Below are positions 12,675 through 24,821 of a stretch of DNA of 64,000 nucleotides, one piece after another. Position 1 is the stretch's first letter, and the number at the start of each line of letters is the position of its first letter. The stretch is from Piper betle (taxonomy: Eukaryota; Streptophyta; Magnoliopsida; Piperales; Piperaceae), in the NCBI GenBank assembly GCA_033002965.1, contig JAURVB010009066.1, positions 124,001-188,000 of the forward strand, in the 5' to 3' direction. The notes beneath the pieces were generated by a model that saw only the letters and a list, made by a program, of their open reading frames with translations, was not told the DNA's origin and made no database searches. The translations under genes were made by a program, and so were the position numbers.

Positions 12675-13549
12675 CATGGTTGCATAAATCGGAATCGGAC
12701 TGGAACTGGTTTTCCAGTGAATCGGAATCGGACCGGAATCGGTCTGAATCGGCCAGGAATCGGTTCAGTTGAATCGGTCCAAATTAATTTAATCAGCTAT
12801 ATATAATAATTGACGACTTATAATATAAATATATTAAAATTCAAGTATTGATGTTATTTTGATATTATTCATGTATTATAGTTTTTGATGTTTTAAATAT
12901 TTTTAAAGATTTTTTAAATTATTTCGAATTAATTATTATTTTTGACTCGAGTTAGACTCGAGTCAACTTTTAGTCACAATAATGCCACCATGCTAGTTTA
13001 CCTCACAGCGCCACCGGCGTCTGGTCGGCGGCGAGTCTCACGGCGGCGATGTTAGCTGCTGGCCGGACGAACCGTCGAGCGGCCCGGAGCCGGCGGCGGA
13101 GTCGGCGGCGGTCGTGCGTGCGCCGGATTCGGTCCGGCCACAGGGTAGGCGGCGATTGCGAGGTCGGCGGCGAGGTCGTGCAGCACGGTCGGCGGCGAGC
13201 GGAGTCGGGGCCGCACGGCGGACGGAAACCGGGCGGCGGCGGACGGACGAGCGGCGGCGGTGTCGAGGGAGCGGGTTTGATTTTAGGTTTTGAAATCCAA
13301 ATTAACATTTACCCATGCTTAAATAATTTAATCAAAAATCATAACCTAGGGTATTTCGTAATTTCTAAAACCGATTCCGATTTAAATACGGCCGATCCGA
13401 TCTGATTTCATCGGTCGGAATCAGCCGAACTCGGCCGATTCCGGATCGATCCAGGTGCACTCGATCGGCCTCGAACTCGGATCGGCGCGGACGTCGATCC
13501 GATTGAATCGGCCGATTCCGCACGGAATCGGTCGATTTATGCAACACTG
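12675..13549. mobile_element. hAT-like non-autonomous element with 8-bp target duplication
   Basis: This 875-bp element is flanked by a perfect 8-bp direct repeat, CGTTTACA, at 12667-12674 and 13550-13557. Its ends are imperfect inverted repeats: the left reads CATGGTTGCATAAATCGG, and the right read on the minus strand is CAGTGTTGCATAAATCGA. An 8-bp duplication plus a CA-TGTTG-like terminus fits the hAT superfamily. Just inside both ends lie clusters of short AATCGG / CCGATT repeats, arranged as subterminal repeats in opposite orientation (12685-12780 and 13370-13540), as expected of transposase binding sites. The core (13005-13280) is GC-rich with no transposase domain. It is therefore non-autonomous. 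Confidence 0.8.
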
Positions 13550-14601
13550 CGTTTACATGTCCAATCCTTTTATGGATAAATTGAATTATGATCGTCTGTG
13601 AAGTCATGTCAATAAAATAATGTAAGAAGTAAACATTAAAAAGAGAGGAAAAACTTGTCTATGCTGTACCTTCTATTTAATTAATAACGACTAAGTGGGG
13701 AATACTGAACCTTCAATATCAACGAGGGGGTAACAATTTAGTCAGATTTAGATGCATTTTCATGGCTGCTCGCCCATATTGTAGCAGCTCCAGGCATGTT
13801 TATCAGATCTAGCTATGACACCGGTCGACGTATAATCTTGCATGGCAACCCGTAAGTCGCCTACCGACATGAACAACCAGATAACTTGTGAACTCCACAC
13901 GAACGCAAGTGGAGATAGACGTAACAATACTACTATTTCTTGGAAGTTCACCTACCTGTGTCCCGTCTCTGTTTCAACTCTGAATCCCGGGTGTCATGTC
14001 AAGAGTGCCGAGAGCAATATGAGGGTTCTTCCCGCTCTACCCAGAAGCAGCCAATGTCCGATTGGCAAGGGTAGGTCATCAACTGACCCAAGCCAATAAA
14101 AATTTCTCATTTGACAAACAGAAACGTATAAACTAGTAACCTGTAAGTCCCGAGTGCATGTATATGATGATTTAGGAGTGATGCTTTACGTCGGAGCGAG
14201 TCTTAAAGTCACAATGTAAATCAGATCCTGGAAGTCATCCCCACCAATCCATCATATCCACAGGGGTACGAGCAGACAAGTCAAGTTCCTCGGATACAAC
14301 TCAAGTCATCAAGAGAACAGACTCGAATAATCAAAAGTGACTTTTACACTGGTCATAATAAATCACAAATGCACTATATAATATAATACATAAATATTAA
14401 TCTTATGCACAGATGGACAGATCTGAACACCAGAATAAAACAATTTATAAGGTTACAGCACACCACATCCCCGTTTTTAGAAAGGAATAGGTAAAACACA
14501 CAATAAGACGGATACAACAAGAACAAGGGCACAGAAATGTAGCCGAAAGCACTATCACTGGAGAGTCTGTCAGTCGTCACCACTGCAGAGTCTGTCAGTT
14601 G
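13550..14601. other. Intergenic and IQD 3' region, unexplained moderate-GC block
   Basis: After the hAT-like element, 13680-14330 is a block of more balanced composition than its surroundings, with short open frames on both strands and no recognisable domain. It could be an old solo LTR or other decayed repeat, but I could not find matching ends. The last 250 bp before 14602 are probably the 3' UTR of the IQD gene. Confidence 0.3.
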
Positions 14602-17600
14602 TCACCTCCTCCATTCCCGAATTACTTTCTCTGCATTAATTTTCAAATCAGAAATAGTTCATTAACAAGAGAGGTGAAAACATGAAAAATATCGCATGCT
14701 CTCAGAAGCACAGCGATTGGAGAGAAGCAAAAAAGTTGCAGAGGATAAAAAATCTCAAATTAAAATAAAGTTAATTAGGGAAATCAATATGAGGAGCTAG
14801 ATTAAAAAACATGATTAAATTTCATCATCTGACACAAAGCTAACATCAGAATCTTAAGATAGTTTTGAAATTTATGACATGATAGCAGGTGAAAAATGTA
14901 AATGTATTCACTCTGCCTAGTTATATAAGGTGATGAATATTTTGTAGTAATTTTTCATTTTCTTGTCAGGCTTTGAGAAGACAATGCTCTTCTCAAATTG
15001 AAAGTTGTTCATAAAAAGTACATGGTCAATTGCTTTTTACCTGATTTAAATCGAAGAAATAAAAATCATGACCACAACTTGGCATATGAATACGTACCAT
15101 TTCCATCTCGTGATGACAGAAGAAAACTGTCATTTTTACCATCACTCTTTCCACTGGTTTGAAATTGCCTCTCAGCTCGGACGGATGGTGAGCTGGCTTT
15201 GCCGTTTGCTGCAGATGGAAGGGAATGCCTCCTTGTAATTATATTTTTATCAGATGTATCTGAGACAGAACTTGGTGAACCGTGTGCCTGAAGCTTCGCC
15301 TTTGCAGACTCAGTTGCTGCCATGTAACGTGGCAGAGTTGGTGTAACTGGCACACCATTCTCATCTAATTTTGCAGACAAAGAGGACCTCTTCTTTTCAG
15401 TCTTCTGGTTTTCCTGGGTCATATGTCTCTCCTTACCATGTGTACCTCCATTTGGCACAGACACATCAATAACTTCTGCAATTTCCTTCAAGGATGACAA
15501 CACCACGGTTGATGGACTCTTTTCCTGGATTGATGTATCAATGACATTGGTAGCCACTGGTTTTAAAGCTGACTCCTCAAAGTCAAGGATATCAATCCCC
15601 ACAGAAGCTTTCTTCACATTGTCTTCATGACCATCCATGCTCTGATTGGGAACATCAGCTGGAGAACTATACACAATTTTCAAATTTTTTTCTGATAATT
15701 CAGGTAGAACATCAGGCACAGATGATGTAGAATCTGTCATAGAAGCAGAAACCTTTCTCAAGCTGCGCTTAACCTTTTCAAGTTCACTTAATTGATGCTC
15801 ATCCACTTGATCCATTGTAGCAGAGCTAGATAGCTTTTTCAGGTTTCTTCTAGACTTCTCATTATTAGGAATCATGTTGCCTGCACTCGACAAATTCACG
15901 TCGGTGGAGGTAAACCTCCTCGTACTGCGCTTCAGCCGGCCATATTCAACATAATTGATTGAATGATGACCATTAGATTGATTTTCTTGAAAATCTAATT
16001 CAGACAGAGATTTGTTTATTAGTGGAGATGGCTCCCATACACGAACTAACATCCATCGCTCCAGCCAATTGACAGCTGAATTTGGTTCATTTCCACTATA
16101 GTGGAACCTGAGGGCCGAGGTAGTGCATGCTGGGGCGAGAAGCTGGTACAATCATTGGAACAAAAACTTAGACAAGCTTGATATCTGACACCAGTGGAGA
16201 ATATATAGGAGAAAAAGACTATGCCCAGAATATAGACATTCCTCAAATTGTAGTTACACTTAAGTGTGTGCTCATCTGGAACAACATTCTTATCAAAATA
16301 AGAAACCATAGTGTACCAATTACGTTACTAGTGTGAAATATCCTATATTTACAGATTATTGGATATACTCAAATATTATAAATACAGAAAAAAGGCAAAC
16401 ACTAATGAACCAAGTAGAAGTAGACATATGACTTACTTGTTGAACAAAAGCATTGGTCGAAAGTCTATTCACCCCAGGTGAACCATTTATAGATGATGAC
16501 CTTAAAGACTTGATATCCTGATAAGAGAGAAGCATATTTTAGTGCAAAGGGAAAAAAAGAGTAACTGCAACAATGATGATCATGGCCACATTTGTGCCTC
16601 CAAACATACAAACCTTTATGTAAAGTAATGCTGACTTTACTAAATCAATTTAATGGATCATGAATATAAAACCTGAACAACTACTTGAAATCATGGTAGA
16701 AAACAAGACACTACAAATGCAGTCATGCCATGTCATGATATATATAAGAAAATTACCACAGGCTTTTCTTGATTTCGGAATTTGCGAACAGCAAGCCCAA
16801 TATCAGAACAACGTACTCTATTTCCACGGACAATAGCCTGCATTTTCACGATTCCCTGCATGCATTGTAATGTAGCAATAGCCTGTTTCCTAACCAAGCG
16901 ACCACGAATCATAGCCTGCAGCCTAATTATGCCTCTGAGAGCTTGAAATGCCCTGCGAGCCTGCTCAGCATCATCCTCCTTAGTGAATTAAAATCACTCA
17001 AAAGTAGATTGAAAGTCGAACGACATAAAGTACACACTGAAGTAAAAGCTCAATGCTTACCAGGTAGCCCCTTAATGCCGCTTGCACTTTTGTAGCAGCT
17101 TGCACTTCTTTCAATTCATAAACTCCGGCCTGCCCCACTGGATTTGAAGTGTCTGTGGCAGCACTAATATATGATGACTGCCCTCCATCCATTGAATCCA
17201 AATTCTCACCAACATGAGTCGGCTGCAGAACTGAAGAATGTTCCATGGCTGATTTATTTCTCTCTCTATGCTTTACCATTCTGACATCATTATCATTTCC
17301 CAACTTCTACAAAGAAAAATGCGGGATTCAATGACAACGCAGGTATCTATTGGCATTGAAGCAAACTTTAAAAGACTTCAAGTCACATTTCAACATATAA
17401 TTCTCATGTAGCGAGTTCATGATCGAGCATGGCTTTAATACCACACTACTATGGTCAACCGAGTCAATAAAACCAATTACAAAATACACTTCTGAATTTT
17501 ACACAGACAGCTCTAGGACATCTACATGAGAAGAAGAAAGTCATTCAAACAGAAACTTTCCAACATTTCCACCAAACCCAACTGCAGAGTCCATAACCAA

Positions 17601-17816
17601 TTCATCCAGCCAAAAAACCCATTCTCATTCATTTCGACATTTTAAAAACTCCATAAGAAAAATTAAAAGCAGCACCGCTCGATAATTCCGTACTAAACTA
17701 TCTCCCCAAGTCAGGAACCAGCTTACCACAGCCCCCCTTTCCTTCGCCGCCGCAGATCCAGACGACTTCTTCCCGAAAAGCTTAGTTTTGATCCACTTCG
17801 CCGGCGACTTCCCCAT
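14602..17816 (-). CDS. IQD (IQ67-domain) calmodulin-binding protein
   Basis: This plant-specific IQD protein is a calmodulin-binding scaffold usually found on microtubules, at the plasma membrane or in the nucleus. Six coding exons join in phase: 17727-17816 (MGKSPAKWIKTKLFGKK, the conserved basic start), 17061-17306 (ends in IQ motif 1, AATKVQAALRGYL), 16757-16978 (IQ motifs GIIRLQAMIRGRLVRKQA and GIVKMQAIVRGNRVR), 16437-16517, 15098-16142 (NWLERWM motif, then a long Ser-rich disordered tail) and 14602-14630 (ends EKVIREWRR). The spacing of the IQ motifs and the exon break inside the IQ67 domain are typical of the family. I chose the start because MGK-SPAKW-K is the usual N-terminus. A leader intron is likely upstream. 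The subfamily is not determined. The protein is basic, as expected for this class. Confidence 0.92.
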
Positions 17817-18070
17817 CTCAGACTGCCGGAAACCACTGCTCCACCCTATAAAGTATAAATCTCCACAACAATTCACCAAAAAAAAAAAGAACATCAAAAG
17901 TTCAATCTTTGTTAACCCACAACAAAATCCAAAGCAGAACCCAAAAACAAAAAAGAAAAACTACAATACTAGAAACAAACAACCAAATCAAGCCACAAAA
18001 AAAACGACACTCACCGAGACAATGCCGGCGCAGTTTCGAGCAAGACGACAACTGATAAGATGGTAGAAGA
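17817..18070 (-). other. IQD 5' leader with probable intron
   Basis: A strong donor (GTCTCG|GTGAGTG, exon end at 18015) lies upstream of the IQD start codon, and good acceptors lie between it and the ATG (for example ...GGAGCAG near 17841). This suggests a non-coding first exon and a leader intron of roughly 170 bp. Spliced transcripts would confirm it. Confidence 0.5.
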
Positions 18071-19436
18071 GCGTAGACTCGCAGCGGCGTTCAGTGGGAA
18101 GATGCAGATATGGAAATGGAGAAGAAAGTCGTGGTCCCAGAACTCTATATCTGGTTGGGCATGGCAAAGGAAAGTAGGAGAGTTCCTGCCCCAAGTACAA
18201 AGAAGAAACTCTTACCCAGAACTTAGACCATGTGTCCTTAGAAGTCAACGATTAAACAGTGTTATTTAAGCTTCTTATTATCCGGGTTCATAAATTGATA
18301 TTTTTTATCGTTCATTGAACGTGATTTTCTCTTTTCATGCATGGGGCTTGCAATTCCATCTTCCATTCTCTTCCCATCTGGCAGCAACATGTAATGATAT
18401 TCTTTTTGTCAAGTTTTTTGATGGTAGAACATGTTTGATGTTATGAAATAACTAAGTTGAAGAGAGAAGTCAATAGGAAGTGAATGGTGCAGTCTCGTGT
18501 TTATTTGCTGCCTCGTTCCGTATCACTTTGGTTGTTTATGCTTTTTGGATTGTTGGATTTTTCATTCTTCCTTTTCACGTTTGATTGGTTCTTGGTGCAT
18601 ATAATGTTGTAATTAAGTAGAAATCTCTAATAAGTCGGTATATTGTTTTCAACGACTTCATAGTACTCGCATGTTATGAAAAACTGGTTGGTTTGTTAAC
18701 TGTGTTGTTATTTTTTTCAGAGAGATTTTTTTTTTTAATTCATGGTTTGTTTGGTTGTTTTGTGAGCATGACGGTGAGAGATGGATAGGCAATTGGTTTC
18801 GTAGGCAAATGATTTGTTTCCCCTGAATATCAATTTTTGTTTGCAGTTGCCAGTATTCTATTGTCGTTTATTTGGTCAATGTGTCATCAATCATCATGTT
18901 TGAAATAGTTTCATGTGTGGCAGGGAAATTTGTTTGCTTATTAATAAATTTCCCTTTAAAGAGGGTCAGGAGATTACAGTGACCACTGATTACAGTATTA
19001 AGGGTAATCCCGAAATGATCTGTATGATCTACAAGAAGCTTGCAGAGAGGATTTGAAGCCAGAAAATCTCTGGATCCAAGCAAGGATTACCTGAGGGAGT
19101 TTTGAAGGGACTGCAAGTCTATAGTTCAATTTTGTTAATTGTTCGTTCTAATTTTCATTAATGGATTAAAAAAGAAGTATGAATGAGGACATATATTAGG
19201 TGGGGAGTAATAGAAGAAACTAGCCAGTTGTATGGCCAAGTGTTTAAGGTATGAACATGTCTTTCTTTTATTGACAATATTTATATCTATATAAATGATT
19301 TTACAATGTAATATACTTTTTTTGAGTATTTGTTGTTCCTTGTCCATTTAGTGGGGGATAACAAATGTTATTAATTCATTTGATACTATGAAAATGTATT
19401 TCATTGGAAGGATGAAAACACAGCCATGGTTGACAC

Positions 19437-19484
<48 letters not shown>

Positions 19485-20050
19485 AGGCTAGGAAATTCAC
19501 AAACAATAATTTTTCTCAAAAAGCATCTGTCAAAAGTTGCAATCTAATGAAAAAATGTCAGACCATAAAAGTGATGATAGCTTCTAAAATAAATTACAAA
19601 CATAAAATATTAAAAAAATTCACTTCATCGTCTATCACCAACAGGCCCTTCTTCCTTCTTTGGTAACTAAGAGCAAAAACTTCTTTAATTGGCTCCCTCT
19701 ACATTATTGGGCCTTCATCAAATTTTTTAATGAGTATGAACCATCCAATTAAGTTGATGTTTTCAATGGCAATTGTAGCATATCTGGTTACAAGTGTATT
19801 TGCAAAGACTCACTATATTGACAATAAGAGAAGATTAAAAAATATATCATATAATATATAAACAAGTACATGACTCATACCTTACTAATTTGGTAACTTT
19901 CTAGACCTTAATTGAGATCACACCTCTCTTTAGCCACTGTTGGTTCATGAGTTACAAGTTTGGAAAAAAAATAATTAAATAATCATAGCACGAAAGATTG
20001 ATAAAAATCATATGAATTAGTACCTTTGTTTTTCTTCTTGGAGGAATTCA
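18071..20050. other. Intergenic region with long TA microsatellite
   Basis: No gene is recognised here. The first part is the IQD promoter side. Positions about 19438-19482 are a long uninterrupted TA microsatellite, about 42 bp. The rest is AT-rich and its short open frames lack domain features. Confidence 0.5.
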
Positions 20051-20052
20051 CT

Positions 20053-21190
20053 TGAGAAGTTTTAGAATTTAGCTTTCTTTGCCTTCTTTTTCAAGAACAC
20101 CAAGTATTCTTCCACCATGCCTACTGTCATCATTTTTTAAAATTCCTTTAATTTTTATATGGTTTTCTGACTCCTCACCAACGCATGAAGTAGCTGTATT
20201 ATCTTCGGCACCCCCTTTTAAAATGTTCTCCACTTGATTATATAATTTGTCCAAAGCACTTGAAACGAGTAAAGTGGCAGCTTCACTCTCAGCAGCTTTA
20301 GCAGCTAACTTGATGCTTTTATGGTATGTGCCACTATAACGTGACCCTATAAGCTTCTTATCACGAAATTCACCCACTCCACATTTAGCATCTTTTGTCC
20401 ACCTTTTCATAATTTAATGAGATGGGAGTGTTCGAATTTGCCTGCTCATAAGTACCTTCACAACATGTCTACGTTGTATACCCACAAACTCAAACATTTT
20501 GCAACTGGATGCTATTCCATTATTTTCACCGTCAAATGTTACTAAGTGGGCACCACTTCTTATCTCCTTTGTAACGTTGTATGTAAAAAAGTTGTTAGCT
20601 TCTTCCACAATGTTACAGTCACAAACAATCCATTTATTGTATTCTTCCTCAAACATAGAATACACATTTCCAGTATACACTTTAGCAGCTTGTGCAAGCA
20701 TGCCCGCATCAGCCCACAATAGAGGATATGTTTTTCTTGAATTGAAATCTTCGTCCACTTCACTAGCACGTCGATGCTCTAAAGCTTTTTCATAACCCTT
20801 AAAAAACCTCCAAAGATTATACTTTCTTCTTCAAAACCTCTTCAAAAAACAATTTGCACTCTCACTCCTTTGGGTAGTAGTCATATCTGCACAAAAAAAC
20901 ATCTCTTCCATATGCCAAAACCCATTTTTCCTTCAAATCAAACAAAGCATTCATCCATTTGTTTTTTTCAAGACCAAACTCTCCCAATAATTGTTGCCAT
21001 TCTTCAAAAATTCCTCTTCATTTTCTGGACCATATATAGCACTTTTAAACTGCTTCTTAAAATGTGGTGTATGAACCGAAGAAAGGATTTTACCCACATT
21101 TATATAAATATGCCATAAACAAAGTCGATGATGAGTTCGGGGCATAACAATAGAAATTGCTTTCGCCATGGCCGCACTATGATCTGTGTG
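20053..21190 (-). pseudogene. FAR1/FHY3-like (MULE-derived) transposase remnant
   Basis: The broken minus-strand frames match the order of a FAR1-family protein. At 20951-21180 a piece of the MULE transposase domain reads DHSAAMAKAISIVMP and HHRLCLWH. At 20414-20758 comes the segment leading to a SWIM zinc finger (SSCKMFEFVGIQRRHV). At 20069-20410 is the post-SWIM region beginning KRWTKDAK. The three blocks sit in different frames with stops between them. The SWIM motif has lost its expected second cysteine, where GI-x-CRH reads GIQRRH. The N-terminal DNA-binding domain was not found. The locus is best read as a dead fragment of a transposon or of a domesticated FRS gene. Confidence 0.8.
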
Positions 21191-24100
21191 AGAATGGTTT
21201 TTTCAAGACCAAACTCTTTTTTAATTCTTGTTCTTCTTCTTCTTTAAAAAAAATTGCTAACACTTTTTTTTGTAGGGTGCATCCTATGCCTGCTGCACTC
21301 AGCCTTCCGACTATTATAGCGCGTGAGGCACCGAAGGAAAATTTTTTTGTTCTTCGATATTGAAATGCTCTAGATTACATCTATCTTTAAGGGCTCTTAA
21401 ATTTCCCTTCATTTATGAAGAGTTATATCCCAAAATGATTCGTAGACTTCTCTCCATTTAATTCAACAAGAGTTACACGGACCCAAACATCTAACACCAT
21501 AATAAAACAACATTGCAGACATCTGCATTTCTTCTTCTCGACATCCAGACGACGTTGGGAAGGGGTCTTCACACTCTCACCTTCAACGTAAATTTACATT
21601 CACTTCATCACTTGTTTTACACGGAAATTTAAAGATTGACGTCTCAAGATAATTTATCTAGAGTGTAGATTTAATCTTAATTAGACGGGTTTTCATTCCT
21701 GACAGGTTTAATAACAATTAACCCTCGATACCTTCTTGGATGTATGAGCCCATATAACTTAAAGCCCATAAACTGAAAAGCTCTCATGCTTCTTAAATAC
21801 TTTTGCCTACAAATCAAACTCATGGAAAGTTGGCCGGAACTAGTCGGAATCCATGTTTATCGGCGCAAATTTCTTTTCTATTTTTTTTCAAAAACAAATA
21901 AAATCTTCTCCCATCATCATTTAAGTTGAGAGTGGTGATGAAATTCATAATATATATATTAGGCAAAATTCCTCTAATAGCTATAAAAAAAATCAGCCAT
22001 CTATACAGTTAAGGGTAGCCACATTGGATGTGTACATTCCCTCTTCTCATCTAGATAAATTGTTGAGTAGAAGCAAGGAGAAAAAAAGAAAAACAAAAAA
22101 GGAAGACAAAAAGAAAATCATATGAAAATGAAGCACAAAATGAAAAGTCTCACAAGCAATGTAGCAACTGCCAACCTTGCAAATTTACGTAACTATGTCA
22201 TATGAATGAACACCTGTTCTCTTTGTCCACTAGCTATACCCGACTCTGAAAAACTAGCACGGAGACATACAGAAATGACATTCGAATGGACGTCATTTTG
22301 GTCGAGAATAAAATCTTCTTGACAGGATAAGCTTCAATTTCTTGCAAGCACAGGTTCAACAACTCCCACCATGCAAACTAATGCATATATGATATATGCT
22401 ACACTCTAACAAACACCCACAATAAAACGCTCTGTTGTAATTGGTTGGACAATGTTGAGTGCTCCTTCCCTTCTGGGCTCATACTGATTTCTCCATTCTA
22501 CGACTTGTTCTCCAAATCAAGACCCGTATTAAATTGATTAAGTGATATTGTTGAGTGAGTTCTCCATTTGGGACGGAAACAGAGTGGCAGAGCTCATCTA
22601 TAAATTTTCTCTGTGAATTAAGCTCCAACTAATTCATTGCCCAGAGCCAGGAACAGTTAGAGCTATTATTGAGACGGATTCCATCATTGAGTAATTATCA
22701 GTCATGACAGCAAGATAATTACGAGCTAAGTACTTTGCCAGTACGAGAGCTCCAATTATGTTCCATCTAGACATGTGATAGAGTACTTAATCAAGTTTCC
22801 GTTTTCAAATTGGGTCCCCTTTCCATAAAGTTTGATTACTTCCAATGACAAAAAAACAACCTTTATCCTAGAAAAATATATAATAAAACTGCCTTTAGAT
22901 CCAACTTGGTAGAGGGATCGATGAAAAAATATTGGCCACCTCTTGTGATCTTGCGGAAAACTGATATATTTCATTAAAGTTTTTGTTTTCTTAACGAAAC
23001 GATGAAGAAACCCAGGTAGAAGTTGACCTTGTTGGAGTTGAAACTGCACAAGACGCACATGTATTCTTGCCCAACGTTAAACTGTGCACTTCTTGGTTGA
23101 AGCGTCGACTTGGACCTATTATTTAACTCGGTCGCACATAGAGACCACTCGCTAGATCCAACCAAACTTCCGGTGAATCTTCGTCGAGTTAGGCAAATCA
23201 GAGCTTGGTGCAACGATTCACCGAGTCCACATTGATATGGAAGTGTTTGTCTGCCTAATAAGCCGCCACGTTAGACCAAACTGGACTGGACCGAGTTATT
23301 TTTTCTCACCCGCATACCTTTATTTTTATTTTTCGGAGTTCTTGCATTGATCATTGATTGCACTTGGGAGATGGTGGGTTTACAATTAGATTTAGAAGAT
23401 GGTTTAATGGAGAGCCATGCGCTTCGAAACGAGTGCAGAAAGAAAACCAGTATTTGGTGAAAAGTAATTATAGAACAATTAGAACAGGCAGATGATCGGC
23501 TCATAAAGTAATCACGTATGAATGCATGGAATCTGTAAAGACAAAAACCCAAAACAAAAAAAGATAACGTAATTATTTGACTTCGATGCTAAAGAAGGAA
23601 AAGAGTATAAAGAAGATAAAGAAGACAAGGATGCCCACCCACTTAGGGGAGAGACAATATTCTTAATCAAAGCCGATTAATCCTGCATGTTGGTAGAGTA
23701 AAACGAAATAGTAATAGGTGTTAACGTCAAATCTTAGAATTCCTTTGCTACATACTTAACTAATAATGTCATTATCGGGTCTGATCGTCATTGCCGTGAT
23801 TGATCTATTCCTTAATGTTCATGATTAAATTGGATGATCAGTTTTAATATTTTCAACTCGACAGCGAAAACGGAATGGTCTATAAAGACATTAAGATCAC
23901 ATCAAAGAATCAGATGTTTTTGAAAGACCAATTGCCAATAACTAACAAGGATGAGCAAACATGGCATCACCTCGACGCTGCATCGAAATTCCTTACTAGA
24001 AAGTAAACCAGACAGGTCGTCTTCCACTTCTCAATAGAAAGGACCCCTCTTGTCAGTTTCACCAAACTCCTACCCCTACTACCTTGGCCACAATCGACGT

Positions 24101-24287
24101 TGTCGTCGATCGTAATCAGTAATCCCAAATCATATACGTGAGACGAGATCAAAGACATTATAACGACGACGTCCACGTGAAAATGCACTATACACACGGG
24201 CATCAAATTACAACTGCATGTTGATTTTGATTAAATTGATTCACAGTTTTTGGTTCTTTTTTTTTGGATCGTTGAACTTTTCTGTGC
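21191..24287. other. Intergenic region upstream of the LRR receptor gene
   Basis: About 3 kb without a recognisable gene. The short open frames here (for example 22756-23552 and 23967-24206 on the minus strand) have no motif I recognise. The stretch is AT-rich apart from a slightly more balanced segment at 23000-24200. Confidence 0.5.
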
Positions 24288-24821
24288 ATGTCTTTTCTTT
24301 ATAGTGTTTGGTTTCTATCAATACCAGCTCAGATCACTGTCTTCTTACACCTTCTCGGCTCTATCTCTGTTTGTATTTTCGTCCCCTCCACTGCTTTCGT
24401 ACGCCTGCTTCTGGTTGCATTTATTTGCAACTCGCCCAGATTCCCTGCTCTGAATCAACCACCCCTTCTCCCCGCAATAATTTCTTACCTTTTTCTGATC
24501 TTGTTTCCATTATTCTCTTTTTCTGCTCCAAAGCTGGGGTCACCGATATCTCTGTGCTTCTGGTTTTGTTACGGCCGAGCTAGTGCAGTAGTACTACCAT
24601 TTCGTCTCCTACTCCCACCACTAGAACCTAAAGATGGCTGCCCATGTCCCTTTTGATCTGTAAGACCACATGCTCCAACCTGCAAAAAGCTCCAGTGACC
24701 ACCCCGCTCCGCTTTCTCTGAAGTCCTTCCAAACATTCATGTAGTTTATCAATAAGATCATGTGAAGAAGACTGCAACTTACCCATACCGTCCCTTCTTT
24801 GAGTTCTGTTGAGTGTTGATC
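24288..24821 (+). promoter_or_regulatory. Probable long pyrimidine-rich 5' leader of the LRR receptor gene
   Basis: The 530 bp before the start codon are rich in C and T on the coding strand, as plant 5' leaders often are. They contain several upstream ATGs, including one open frame of 122 codons at 24288-24656 that is hydrophobic and shows no domain. If transcribed, these upstream frames would be expected to lower translation of the main frame. The extent of the leader is inferred, not shown. Confidence 0.35.

Noticed and set aside
13003..13405. Arg-rich open frames in the first hAT-like element
   Set aside because: Low-complexity GC-rich core with opposed frames and no transposase motif.
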